Shown one piece after another: positions 1 through 11,668 of a stretch of DNA of 64,000 nucleotides (within the stretch, counting starts at the first letter, position 1; each line of letters begins with the position of its first letter). Below the pieces are notes generated by a model, which was not told the origin of the DNA, ran no database searches, and saw only the letters and a list, made by a program, of their open reading frames with translations. The position numbers and the translations under genes were made by a program. This DNA is from Gnetum montanum (Eukaryota > Streptophyta > Gnetopsida > Gnetales > Gnetaceae): NCBI GenBank assembly GCA_015680685.1, contig MNCI01020320.1:96897-160896 (forward strand), written 5' to 3'.

Positions 1-395
1 AATCATTAAGCTAAGTGAAGATAGGGAAATTATTCTAAGTGTAAAAAATACAGACTAAGTGATGCTACAATGATGCAGAGTAATCTTGATCTTCATTTCC
101 ATGCATGAAACATGTCTAAGTACATCTCACTTGAATAAAGATTTTGTTCAATTACAAAACATCACACTATGAGCATACACTCCTAAGTGTTAAGTGCTAA
201 AATTGAGAAAACAAACTGACGTAATTTCGCTAAGTGTAAAATGAAACTGTGTGTGGATGGTGCACTTAAGTGTTGTATTTATAGACCCACACACATTCGT
301 GATATCATATATGCAATAACGTATATTGTGCCCCAACATTGTGGATTTGATATCGGATATCAGATATCATGGCTAAGAAAAAATTCAATTTATCA
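1..395 (-). repeat. E0 3' LTR, cut by window start
   Basis: On the minus strand the LTR begins TGATAAATTG, just after a TGGGGGTA polypurine tract. Near 305-370 it holds several GATATC palindromes, followed by a TATA box (minus-strand TATAAATA, plus coordinates 276-283). This is the same U3 layout as in the other family LTRs. The remaining U5 lies outside the window. Confidence 0.75.
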
Positions 396-410
396 TACCC
401 CCACAACTGA
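396..410 (-). other. E0 polypurine tract
   Basis: The minus strand reads TTGTGGGGGTA directly before the LTR start. This is the plus-strand DNA priming site of a retroelement. The same G-rich tract adjoins the 3' LTRs at 40619 and 15710. Confidence 0.7.
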
Positions 411-429
411 CTGAAAACTTGTCCTCAAG

Positions 430-2939
430 TTAAAACAAAATGAGGATGGAGTTCCTTACAAAATTGGGAGGTAGATTTACATGACACTAACTCTTATATA
501 CATGACTCTGTAATGTCACAGTGGAGTTTGAAAAAATGACACGTTTTGTGACATGATAACTTTACAAAAAAAGAAAAAATTGACAAAGTTAAATGTAGCT
601 TTATGTGGTTCCAGGTGCTAGTGGATCTTCCATTGGTTACTTCCTATTATCATCAAGCTTTTGGAATTTGTGTCAATTTAGGAGTACCTAAAGCTTTTCT
701 TCTTTACTTCTAAGATTGTGAACCATCCATGCTAATGAACTAATGTTTGATGGAATTGGCATATCCCATGGACATGGAAACATTTTGTTTATTTTGACAT
801 ACCAAGCTATGAATTACCTCCTTTCTTCTATAAATAATATAGCCTTTTCTCTTAATTTATGATAGTCTACTAGTTTTCTGGCTAGGTTTGTTGCTACATC
901 TTTCTACCCATGGTAGCTAGCCTTTACTACTTCTAGTTTTGAGTTCTCTACTTGGAGTTTCTATAAAGCATCATTTTGATTTGCAAAATCTTTTTTATAT
1001 AAGGCATAGGTGGCTACTAGTTGTTCTAGCTCATTTCTAGGCCTACCTGCTATTAACATGGCCATCTTAGCATAATGAAAATTAGCTAACCTAATGTACT
1101 CTTTCAAGTACTCAATCTACAAGTCTCTATTTTTTACTTTCACTTGGTGGACAAGGGAATAACTCTCTAGGATGGATTGCCAATTAAGATTCTATGCTAA
1201 TATGAAACTAATCCTAGCCTTTACCACATGGATTTCTTTCTTGTTGATTTGTTTGTACATGCCCACCTAGTCTTGAAATTGTTCCTTGATCCTTTCATGT
1301 TACTTTGGCTCATTTTTCCATGCACTAATTTTAATTGCTAATTTTTGTCAGATGGCACGTACCTCCTTCATAAAGAGGGTTCTATTTTCTCTTGCAAGGT
1401 AGCTCATATCCTAGTTGACCTTCACTAGTTATTTTCTTGACTAGTGGATGCTTTCTTCTAGGACGTCTTTCTGCTTCTCCACAATGGTCAACCTGAGGTT
1501 GTTAGCAGCAAGTTGCTTATTTTCTTCTTGAACTATGGTAAGTGCCTTCACATGTGCATATGTTTATACTTAAATATAGAGACATTCCATATTACTTTCT
1601 CCTTCTCATCTGTTAATTGTTTATTCTATTCAATCAATATATTGATCTACTCTATTCTGAATTGCTTAATTTGATCAGGTGCAAAAAATTCTATGGAATT
1701 TCTCCTTTCAACTCTTAGGGTTGTGAGCTCTTCTTTTACTTTTAGGACTTCTACTTCCACATGCTCTACCTTGGTCTCTACCATAACCAGTTTTCCTTTG
1801 GTACTTGTTTAGATTATACTATAATGACATCACTCGGGATGTCAAAAATTGTTGTCATTACTTGTCCTATTTGTAGTAGCCTATCAAGCACATCTTCATG
1901 ATCAACCAAAGTCATTGAGATTATGGTCAACATCTAAGCATCTCTATCTATAGTTAGATCTATTAGTGCTACAATAGGTATGTTGAAGGGTTATTTAATG
2001 TGATTAGTGATCACCTTTACTACTCCCACTACATCTTGGTACTGCATTACAACTGTGGCTCCTTCTCTAGTTTCTAGCACCAATTGGAATGATGTACCAT
2101 TCATAAATATCTGTTGTGATCATACCTCTCCTCCTAAATGTAATGAAATATATCCACTTACTAGATCAGCTGAAACTATGGATCTAATGGAACTTTTGAT
2201 AACTCTGTACAAATTTGTCTCTTCTCTAGTTCCCTAGTAGATGGCTCATTAATAGTCTATAGCTTTGTGACTATGGTAGTGAGACTTGTTGCTCTTGATA
2301 CCCTTATTGTTGTTGCTATTTGTTACTAGGTCCTACGTACTCTTGTTGTTGTTTCTGTTGTTGCTTTTGTTCTTATTCTTACTCTTGTTCCTCACCATGA
2401 TCCTTCCTTGGTGGTATTGGTTTGAGAAACTCAACATATGAAGCATTTTGGGATATCTTGGGAATGTCATTGGTGTATTTCAACATTCTAGCTTGCTTGC
2501 ATAGTTTCTTGATAAGGCAAGGAAATGGAAGTGTTGGCTTCCCTACCTTTCTTTCTTCAAATTGCCTTTGTATTTCTATACAATAGAGTTATGCAAGGTT
2601 GGCATTGTTCTTGCCCATTAGAATTGCACTTTCCCTAGCTGCATATGTTGATAGTTGATTAAGTTCTTTTGTTGGGAATAGATAATAAGTGCCAATTTTA
2701 AAGTATATTTTCTTCTCCAAAGTTAGTTCATTATAGCCTTTATCTTCTTTTCCATAAGCCTNNNNNNNNNNNNNNNNNNNNNNNNNNNNNNNNNNNNNNN
2801 NNNNNNNNNNNNNNNNNNNNNNNNNNNNNNNNNNNNNNNNNNNNNNNNNNNNNNNNNNNNNNNNNNNNNNNNNNNNNNNNNNNNNTTTGCTTACTCCTTG
2901 TGAAGGTCCTTCTTGTGCTCCTCCTCTTCTTAGGGCCAT
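430..2939 (-). pseudogene. E0 second ORF (transposon protein with coiled coil), broken
   Basis: This is the extra ORF shared by the family. It opens with ATG at 2939 (MALRRGG...). After an assembly gap it continues with a conserved segment that includes IYFKIGTYYLFPTKEL and then TLPFPCLIKKLCKQ (about 2560-2480). The rest is a long, charged, coiled-coil-like region down to about 900 and a short conserved C-terminus. Copies in E2 (36625-38760) and E3 (43593-40650) align with it. The LPFPCLIxxLC pattern reminds me of the Pfam 'putative plant transposon protein' / Athila ORF1 group, recalled rather than searched. Many stops and frameshifts make it non-functional. The N gap at 2762-2885 removes part of the N-terminal domain; E3 has roughly 400 bp more here. 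Confidence 0.6.
2762..2885. other. Assembly gap (124 N)
   Basis: A run of N lies inside the E0 second ORF. Reading frames through it are artificial. Confidence 0.99.
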
Positions 2940-3476
2940 CTATGATCATTAAGAAATTAGAATTACTAAGTTTTTCCCATGTATCCTTGATGGTTTCATA
3001 CCTTACTCATACCCTTATTTTTGTTAAGTTCTTAGTTACTAAGATTATAGAGTTAGAAAATTTTTCAAAAAGTTATCCCATATGTGTTAATCTCTTGATA
3101 ACCATTTATAATTGCTCATTTTGTCCCTATGTATGATGGTTATTGGTTCTTAAGATCATTAATTGAGTGTTTTGACTTTAGTATGTTTGATTATTCTTTA
3201 AAAATTCTAATTATCTCTTCATACTTACCCTTAAAGTACCTTCTAGGTGTTAGAATTTTTCGAAAAGTCAACTTAGATTTTCCTTACTAGTAGCCTCCCA
3301 TGACTAAGTTGAGTGCTCTATGATCAAATAGGTTTAAAAGCATGAAAATCGAAGTGATATTGATCAAGTTATGGGTTGGAAAAGTTAGGAGGTCAAACTT
3401 CAAATTGGAAAAGAAAATTAGAAAAATCTCCTTTGTTGCAAATGAAAAATGATGAAATTTTTTTTTAAGTCCTTGT

Positions 3477-3540
3477 GTATATATAAATTTTGTGGGACCC
3501 AACATTAGGGATCTAATATTAGTGCTAACCTGATATCAAA
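3477..3540 (-). promoter_or_regulatory. E0 internal TATA/palindrome element
   Basis: The minus strand carries GATATC and CTAATATTAG palindromes followed by TTTATATATACAC. The position, about 540 bp before the second-ORF start, matches the stronger copies in E2 (36115-36200) and E3 (44094-44172). Promoter activity is inferred. Confidence 0.4.
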
Positions 3541-3839
3541 GCTGAAGAAAAGGCATTTCTCATGAGGATTGTATGGAAAACATTGGTTCCTTTGGTTGTT
3601 TGGAAGGGTTTGAGGTAGCTCAGAGGATTTTGAATGATAAAAATATGCTCAGTTTTGTTAAACATTTATCATTGGAAGTTCATAGAGAATGAATCTTAGG
3701 CTACAAATTTTCATAAGCTAGGTAAGAAGGGAAATGAATTCATATTTGTAGAATGGAGAGTGTAAGTAATATGGGATGTGTTTATTGATATCTAGAAGGT
3801 TCAAGATGATGTGGAACTGCTTAGTAGGTATAAGATACA

Positions 3840-3920
3840 ATAATTATACAAGTGGATCCTCCCCAAAGCAGGCTCTAACTCTTAATGCCCTTACATAACC
3901 ATGCCTAGATGTGTCCTTAG
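3840..3920 (-). repeat. Conserved family noncoding block, E0 copy
   Basis: The block contains GGATCCTCCCCAAAGCAGG and CCCTTACATAACCATGCC in plus orientation. It matches the copies near 14160-14250, 30975-31045, 35735-35830 and 44470-44560. It sits about 380-400 bp upstream of the internal TATA element. Confidence 0.6.
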
Positions 3921-5360
3921 GCACTTAAGGAGTTGAATGTAATGCAATCCTATTTAGCAAAACACACGTGTTAGTACCAATAATTTAGAAAAATAACTCT
4001 ATGTTATATGAAATCATGAGTTATGAGTATTCAAACAATGAGATGAAATGGGCTTATAAGGGATTGTAGAAATTGGGATGTGAGTTGTCTTTCCATTAGC
4101 ATAATGAATTCTTGTGTTTTATTAGTGGTTAAGGTAATCATTAGGCTTTCTATCCAAGATTCAAACCAAGTCTAGATCACATTCTAGTAACATTGCATTG
4201 TTTCATCTTTTAGAGTTACAATCGTAAGACTATCAATGTTACAAGGGGTATTTTCACTTGGCGTATTTTCCAAGGAAGGATTTGTATTCATGGCACTTTA
4301 TTTTTATGTTTGCATTTCTAAGAAGCCACCTATATTTAGGCATGGATAACTTGCCTTTCTAATGAAACCTCTAAAAATTTATTATGTGCTCTTTTATTTT
4401 TTAACTGTGTTAACCTTTAAATGTAGCACTTATTTAGTTCTTACTCCCATTTTTTGGTAAATCTACTAGAATATAATATAACCTTAGTAACATAATAGAA
4501 CTCATAATAATAATAATAATAAAGAAAAAATCCACATGTACTATTAATGTCACACCATTTATATTCCCACTTGATTCTTTACTTTTCTATCTAGGCATAC
4601 TGATCACTAGTTTATTCTTAGTTGTATGATGGAAAAGAATATCATTATGGCCATGGTAAGATCCTCTTATTAATGGAATGGATGGATGGATGATGTGGGC
4701 TTATTATGCAAATAATCAGTTTCTTATGACTTGATAACTTAGAGAAATCTTTATCTTGTTGGACTACATCTTACCTTTATTCAATGCATCTTATTAATAA
4801 TCAAAATTATTTACAAAGGGTTTAAAATAAAGTATAAAAGAAATGAACGAGATAGTAAAAATTAAGAAAAAGTATAAAGAATGAAAAATGTAAAAGAATG
4901 TCAAAAATTTGAGAAATGAAAAGTATTAAAGAAAAGGAAGAATTTTATCAAAGAATTAGGAAAAGTAAGAAGAATTGTAAAATAAAAAATAGAAAAACAC
5001 TTAGTAATTCCAAAATTAGGATAAGGCATCTTTCCCACCATTGAACTCATGGGTGAGTGTTTAGAAGATGCTCCCTAGATCTCTTGGATCATACACTCTA
5101 AGTGGTTCACATACCATCTTTATTGATTTAATTTTTTTATCATCATCCTAGGTGATCTAAATGGTAGATGAGTTTTGATCATTTAAGTATTTGTTCTCTT
5201 TTTCATTTGTTGTATGATCATGAGTTATTAATTTCATGTTTAGGTCCTTAGTTGGAGTCATTTTCTTGGATTGGGAATTAGTAAGTGGTTCTTAGTTAGT
5301 GGCCACAGGATGTCTTTTAGTTTTATGGCCCTTACTCTTTCTTTTGCACAAATTTGTTTT

Positions 5361-5937
5361 TCACTTTGTGGTGACTATGTTAACATTATGAAGTGTCAAT
5401 CCACTATTGCACCCTTCACTTTTATCAATAATGCATGGAATTCTTTGCATGTGTATGGTTCCATGCATGTCTTCTTTAGAAATATCAACTAACAAATCTC
5501 TCATACTTAGCTTAGCATCAATTGTGCTAAGACATGTCCTTCCAATGAGTATTGGGAATTCCTTATTAGCATCTTTTACATCAATTACTAGAAATTCTTC
5601 TAGATAGGACCACCCATTGAAAGTGGTCACTACATCATATATCCATTCCAAAGGAGTGGTGATAGACTGATTTGCAATTTCCAACATGATGTTGCATTCC
5701 TCTAATGATGGTAGGTTCTAGGCTTGATATGTTTCATAAGAGATCAAATTCATTCCAAAACCTAAGTTTAACATAGCTTTTCATGGTTGATTTCCAACTA
5801 CTCATAAATAAATCAAAGGAATTCCTAGATCAATTCTCTTATTAGGGAGTGGTCCTACCTTGATCCAGTTAGTGACAATTTTAGTGAGCATGAAAACTTG
5901 TATGTTTGGACTTGATGATGCTAGAAGCTTGTTGAAA
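5361..5937 (-). pseudogene. E0 aspartic protease fragment
   Basis: The minus-strand translation gives a retroelement protease. The active-site region reads MLNLGFGMNLIS, where Tat/Athila proteases usually have D-L-G-A-S. It continues to EFLVIDVK...FPILIGRTCLSTIDAKL, the usual flap and C-terminal ILGRxxL motif. A tail, IPCIIDKSEGCNSG, is shared with E1. The catalytic Asp is replaced by Asn and one stop precedes it, so the enzyme would be inactive. No reverse transcriptase follows. Confidence 0.65.
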
Positions 5938-6309
5938 AAACTGTTATCTTATAGACCAAAGCTCTTCTCAAATTGCATATGAATTAATAATATTAGGAGC
6001 ATTAACAAGATGAAAACCACTATACAAATACTTTGCTTTCACCATCTAAACCATTTAAACTAATCATCTCTTTGAGACACAAAGTTTCCAAGTATTCTTT
6101 CCTAATAAAGAATAATTAATGAATTCTATATGTCTAATATTTCATCCATCACATAATCATGATTTACATTTTTTTTTTACTTTAAAATGTAAAATATTTT
6201 CTTTAAATGATTGGACTAGAAAAGAGTTCTTTCTTTTTTCTCTATCTTAAAAGTTATTATTTTAGGACAATAAAAGTTAAAAAAGATAATAGCAAGGCAT
6301 AGCTTGAAG
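5938..6309. other. AT-rich junction, no feature seen
   Basis: This stretch lies between the E0 breakpoint and the LINE fossil. It has a T run near 6171-6180 that could be the poly(A) tail of the minus-strand LINE. Nothing else is recognisable. Confidence 0.4.
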
Positions 6310-7850
6310 AGTAGATTTCACTAATTGTAATCCATCAACCTACGATAATAGCTTAGCCATCTATCCAATAAGTTTATTATCACTCTTCTAAATATATGAT
6401 TACCAAAGTTCCTTTTTCATTGGATCCATAAAGATAAAAAGTCCCAAATATATGGTAGGTAATGAGTTTACTTCACATCCCAATAAATCAATATATTCAT
6501 ATAAAAGTTTTTGAATAACTCCAAAATTAAATACATGAATTTCATTTAAATTTATTCTTAAATCAAAGACATTTGAAAAATTTAATAGTGCTATATGCAA
6601 GTCTGTTATAATTGTAGACTCTCATTAAAGAAAAAAAACGTGTTATCAACAAATTGAGTATATGTGAAAGAATTGTAATCAAAAGTTGGTTAGATGAATC
6701 TCATAATATTTTTATTTTTTAATTTTATCTAGTAGGATCCCAAATCCTCTATGGATAAAAAAAAGGAGAAATAGGATCACCTTACCATAAATCATTTAAT
6801 GTTGAAAAATTTTTAAACTAATGATCATTGATAAGAATTGAAAATCTAGATCATTGTTAGAAGCCCTCAAGCTTTTGAATTTAATGATTGGGAAAAAAAA
6901 ATTTTTGTAGCAAAACTTTCATGTAACTCTAATTGAATGTATAATAAGCTCTAAAATATCAAGCATGAAGATTATACTAGGCTACTTTTCCAAATGGGGT
7001 GAATGAAGAATCTCTTACACCAAAAGCAGCTCATATAAGATGAATCTTTCTTCTACAAAACAAATACTTATTCTTTAAAAACTAAATGATGTATCATCCC
7101 TTGTAATTGAAGCATTAGAAGTTTTGAATAAATTTTATAGAGAGAAGTACACAAGTTGATAATCTAATAATATTTAATATTAATTGCATCTCTTTTCTTT
7201 GATAGTAAACCATCTAACTAACATCTCATTCTTAGTTTATCCTCCTAATTCTCTAAAATTTGAATATAACATTACAAATATCCTTTTGAATAATCTTCTA
7301 AAATGTTTTATAAAAGTCAAATAAAAAACCACCTATACCTAGAGCTTTATAGGAATCTATAAAAAATTCATTAGTTGAATTTCCTTTATGGTAGGACCTT
7401 GACTTAATAATAGGATATCCTCATGTCATAAATAATTATCAATGTTAAATATAATTTCTACCATATGCTGTTCATATGGAACATGATTTGACTTTAAAAT
7501 ATTTTCATAAAATTGAATTACTATTGTTGCAATGTTGTCCACTCTATGTACTTAGTCTCCATTGCTCTTTTGTAAAGCTACTATGTAATTCCTCTTATGT
7601 TGCAATAAAGCATCAATGTTAAAACATTTGAAGTGCTCATCCACAAAAGAAAGCCAATTCATTTTAGAACTATGCCTCTAGAATTGTCTTTCCTGATGTT
7701 GAATGTTAAAATATTCCTAAAGACGATTCATATTTTTTTATGATCACTATTGTATCCAAGCTTCCTCATAAAAATATATTTAGACTTCATGAATATTCTA
7801 TAAGCACTCACATTTCAGTTGTTTCTAGTTTGAGGTATTACATTGCTTCC
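6310..7850 (-). pseudogene. LINE reverse transcriptase fossil (L1-like)
   Basis: The minus strand encodes, with stops and frameshifts, a plant L1-type ORF2 core. Around 6790-6720 it reads GLR*GDPISPFFF, the LINE GLRQGDPxSP motif. Near 6660-6610 comes a decayed F-V-D-N version of the FADD catalytic loop. At 6600-6330 it reads LNFSNVFDLRINLN...GCEVNSLPTIYLGLFIF followed by the W-x-x-I-I-E-K-C...L-x-G-W-L thumb region. Upstream (7690-7300) are remnants of the segment before the RT fingers, including a G-x-D-G-F-x-F-x-x-x-F-like stretch. The endonuclease and 3' end are not recognisable. This is an old, dead insertion. Confidence 0.75.
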
Positions 7851-9705
7851 AAGAATCACTTATCTTTAACTTTAGAAAACTCTACTCAAATCATGATCAA
7901 ACCATGACTTGTGATCTAGAAAGATATCATTAAAGATTTTTTTTTGATACTTTTAAAGGTTTTTAGACCACCATGACCTCCACAACTCATAATATATCTT
8001 ATGACCTTTACCACAATTTTTGGTCAACTCATGATATCATAAAAAACTAACCACTATTCATAACTACCACTCATACTTCGGTGGTAGTTAACTTTTTGGT
8101 GAAATGTTGAAGAGCTTCTTAGCATCCTTAAAAGCTTAAAGGGACCTTATTAATATTATATATTCAAATAATGTGATCTTGAAGCCATTTAATCTCTATA
8201 CAGATTTACATGAAAGGCTCTACTTTTACCAAAAAATGATCACTAGCAAGTAGTAATACTTGTGGTATGGTGGTGGTCAAATTTGATTTTTAATTTCATC
8301 ATTCTAGTTTATTTTTATCTAGGAAAGAAATGAGTAATTAATTCAAGGATGTGTGCCTAATAAATTTAAGCAAAGCCAAACTAAGGAAAATTATTATAGG
8401 GTAAAAGATATCCTTAATGTACTATGCATAACTTTTAAAAGAAATTATGACACTACGCATTTCCAAAATAGAGTTGGAATGGTATATAGAATATTAGCAA
8501 TAAAATTGAAAAAAAGGATGATTAATGAGTTTATTAATAAAATTAAAAATGAATAATGCAAAAAAATTTATAAATGGTTTCAATTTTTTATTAACTTTAA
8601 GAAAAAATCAAAAAGAATTTAAGAATTATATTTTGATTAATTTCCCTTTTAAATATACCATTTTTGATTTCAATAATACTTTAAATTATACTACCTTTCA
8701 TGATTATCATAGCATTATAAAAACTTCTTATATCATTCACTATATAACCTAAAAAGAAAAAAAGAAAACAAAATTCTAAAACATTTCACATTCTAAAAAA
8801 AATAGTTAAATCAAATTTTCTTTCCTAAAAAAATAAAATAAAATTTTGGAAGGTTATCCCAAATCCAGTCTTTAACGAGCAAGATATGTTAAACATTTTA
8901 AAAAGGATAAGCAAAGGAAATTTCTTTTTAAGATTAATAGTTATCCTTTGATCATTTTAAGAACTTATTTTTGAATTTACAAATGGAAAAAATTTATTAC
9001 AATCATTCAAAGTGATCATTGTATAGAATACCAAAATTAAAAGCTTATTGATTTTTCTCAATCAAGAAGAAATAAAGCAACATTTAAAACATATCAATAG
9101 AATGGTGTAGATAAATAAAAAATAAAGTACTATAAGAAATGAAGTTGTCTACAATCCCTCCCATCTCTTTTAAATTTTTCAAAGGGTCCAACCACTATGT
9201 GGGCTTACAATCCTTTCATTTCAAGCATAGCATAGCATAGCAAACAACCACTAAGTTCTTTTCTTACTACACTATGTTGTTATCATAAATTTAGTTGTTT
9301 ATTTTCTTCAATTTAAATTTTATTGGGTTTTTCAATTTGAATGTGTTGTTTTCTTCCTTTCTTAGTTTTCTCAAGTTTTATAATGCATCTTACTAGTTTG
9401 ACGTGAGTAGCAAGCATAGTTTTCACATCCCCATTCCTATATGATGTCATTCTATAATCAAGATAGAGTAATCATGTCACAAGATGTTGTAATTATTATA
9501 ATAAAACCCTTAAGAAAATGACATGCTATAATAATAAGCATATCCATTAAGATAACCTTTGTGGATTTAACCTGAGGTATTTATACTTAGTAATTAGAGG
9601 TTATGCTAGCATGGAATTGTAGAGTTAGTAAATGTGAGTAACAAATGCTAAGTAAAATAGGATAGAAAGGTGACTAGCCATTAATCATAGCTAAAACTAG
9701 GTTTA
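7851..9705. other. AT-rich unassigned region
   Basis: No protein family is recognisable. Open frames at 8353-8556 and 8525-8752 are Lys/Asn/Ile-rich, as expected of AT-rich DNA. A short hairpin lies at 8061-8090 and a small CATAG tandem repeat near 9222-9242. The left end may contain degraded LINE 5' sequence. The right end is the target site of E1. Confidence 0.5.
8061..8090. repeat. Perfect 10-bp hairpin
   Basis: TAACTACCAC and GTGGTAGTTA are perfect inverted arms around a 10-nt loop. Function is unknown; it may be chance or a relic of a small element. Confidence 0.6.
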
Positions 9706-9710
9706 ACTAT

Positions 9711-10735
9711 TGATGAATCATTAGTTGGTTGAGATATCATAGATGCTAGGTCATAGATGCTACATCGCATCTGCGTTGTCACCTTAGTTGGCTGCTATGT
9801 CACATCTACAATACTATAGATGCTATGTTGCATGTGTTTTGTCAAAAAGTTAATTTTTAATCAACTATGATATCACATATCCAATATTGTAGCTCCAATA
9901 TCACATATATGAGGTTGTAGCACATGCTACGTCGTCAAATGTCCAATCTCGCAGGATATGTGCCTACCTATAAATACAACACTTGGGGACATGATCCAAA
10001 GAAGTTTAATTTCATCCTTAGGTAGACTGTTACAGTTTTGTTTCATAGCTTTAGCAATAGAGTGAATGCCCATAGTGTAATGTTGAGTAGTTGTACAGAA
10101 TCTTTATTTGAGTGAAGTATACTTGGACATAGTTCATGTCTAGAAATAAAGATCAAGATTGCTTTTCATCATTACAACATCCACTTAATTTTATTATTTT
10201 ACTTAGCATATTTTTTACTATTTTCTTAGTTTAATTATTTACATTTACAATTACATTAATTTCTTGTTCATTAGTCAAGCAGAATGAGTACAACAGGTTT
10301 TGAGCATTTAAGTGTAATAATTTGGTAATCGTAGTGTTATAGCTTGGTTCACCTAGTATCATAATGCTTGGTAACCTAGTAATAGTTACATGAGCCCAAG
10401 GCATGTACAATAAAATAGGACCAAATGCTCATCACTCTAGGCTAGAGTAGATTTATATTACTGTTATTACTTAGACTTATATTTCTATTCTCAACTTCCA
10501 TCATGTTTACAACTAGAATTATTAAAGGCCAAACAACATCAATTATCATATGCCTCACTTTGGACTAAACCATAAGTGACAAAGCTACTATTAGTCCAAG
10601 TGAAAAGACAACATCCTATGATCAATGCTTAACAATCTAGATGCCACAAGTAGTCCCATTTATTGAATTTAACCAAATTGTGTGTTAATGCTTGTGATTT
10701 GTATGGTTGGACACATCGATACCCACTGCTCATCA
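9711..10735 (+). repeat. E1 5' LTR
   Basis: About 1025 bp, TGATGAATCAT...CTCATCA. U3 contains repeated copies of a TAGATGCTA(C/T)-type unit and GATATC-like palindromes (9730-9930), then a TATA box, CCTATAAATACA (about 9965-9978). AATAAAGATCAAGATT near 10144 fits an R-region poly(A) signal. The 3' LTR is 987 bp. Confidence 0.9.
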
Positions 10736-10756
10736 TTGGCACCGTTTCCGGGGATG
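10736..10756 (+). other. E1 primer-binding site (tRNA-Asp type)
   Basis: TTGGCACCGTTTCCGGGGA directly follows the LTR end. It resembles the complement of the tRNA-Asp 3' end (TGGCGCCGTTGCCGGGGA), the primer class used by Athila/Tat elements. Confidence 0.8.
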
Positions 10757-10784
10757 GTGCTAGTTATCTAGATTAGATAGGTTA

Positions 10785-11668
10785 TAAATAATCACTGTGA
10801 AAGTATTAATGATTTACCTTTTAGAAAATATTAATATTTTTTATCACACACATTATCAAATAAAACCATGGCTTCTTCTCTTATGCGAAGAATGCATCAT
10901 ATGATGAAAAACCTACTAGGTAAAATGATAGGATCTATATTAAGGAAAGCTAGAGTAAAAAACCAAAAGCAAGCATTTCCTATGCTCATTTAAACCCTTA
11001 CAACACTCAAAGACTATGTTTAACTCATGCAGATAATTCTAGAGGAGATGGAGTAAGTCCTAGAGGAAAGGAGGGTCTCAAGGCCTAGGACCTACTCTAA
11101 ACCTAGAAAAGATAAATCAAGAGACCATGGGGGAAGATATAAGAGCGATGGTGATTCTCCCAATTCTTCATCTTCCTCTTCCTCTTCAATGTCTAGTTCT
11201 GATGAAGATGAATGTAGGTATAGAAATAAATAATCACTATGAAAGTATTAATGATTTACCTTTTAGAAAATATTAATATTTTTTATCACACACATTATCA
11301 AATAAAACCATGGCTTCTTCTCTTATGCGAAGAATGCATCATATGATGAAAAACCTACTAGGTAAAATGATAGGATCTATATTAAGGAAAGCTAGAGTAA
11401 AAAACCAAAAGCAAGCATTTCCTATGCTCATTTAAACCCTTACAACACTCAAAGACTATGTTTAACTCATGCAGATAATTCTAGAGGAGATGGAGTAAGT
11501 CCTAGAACAAGGAGGGTCTCAAGGCCTAGGACCTACTCTAAACCTAGAAAAGATAAATCAAGAGACCATGGGGGAAGATATAAGAGCGATGGTGATTCTC
11601 CCAATTCTTCATCTTCCTCTTCCTCTTCAACGTCTAGTTCTGATGAAGATGAATGTAGATATAGAAAT
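10785..11668 (+). repeat. 442-bp near-perfect tandem duplication in E1
   Basis: About 10785-11226 is repeated at 11227-11668 with only a few differences, for example CACTGTG/CACTATG and GAGGAAAGG/GAACAAGG. Each copy holds the presumed gag start (ATGGCTTCTTCTC at 10868 and its repeat). The copies are far more alike than the two LTRs, so duplication followed insertion or is an assembly effect. Confidence 0.85.

Larger units (their letters stand above)
2940..5300 (-). other. E0 noncoding region between protease and second ORF
   Basis: There is no coding sequence I can support here. The stretch aligns in pieces with 34745-36620 (E2) and 43600-45560 (E3). It includes a purine-rich plus strand at about 4800-5020 (polypyrimidine on the element strand), the conserved block at 3840-3920 and the internal promoter-like site at 3477-3540. 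In E0 the protease runs almost straight into it, so reverse transcriptase and integrase have been deleted. Confidence 0.6.
1..5937 (-). mobile_element. E0: truncated Tat/Athila-like Ty3/gypsy element
   Basis: The element reads on the minus strand. From its 5' side (high coordinates) it has a protease fragment (5937-5361), a long noncoding stretch (5300-2940), an internal TATA/palindrome element (3540-3477), a second ORF (2939-about 430), a polypurine tract and a 3' LTR that runs off the window start. Homology with the related element at 59435-64000 stops at about 5937. The gag gene, 5' LTR, reverse transcriptase and integrase are missing. Reading frames are broken by many stops, so this is an old copy. 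Family assignment rests on side-by-side similarity with the copies at 9711-16696, 31798-38760 and 39771-48609. Confidence 0.8.

Noticed and set aside
8353-8752. Two overlapping small plus-strand ORFs
   Set aside because: They are Lys/Asn/Ile-rich chance frames in very AT-rich DNA, with no motif and no conservation evidence.
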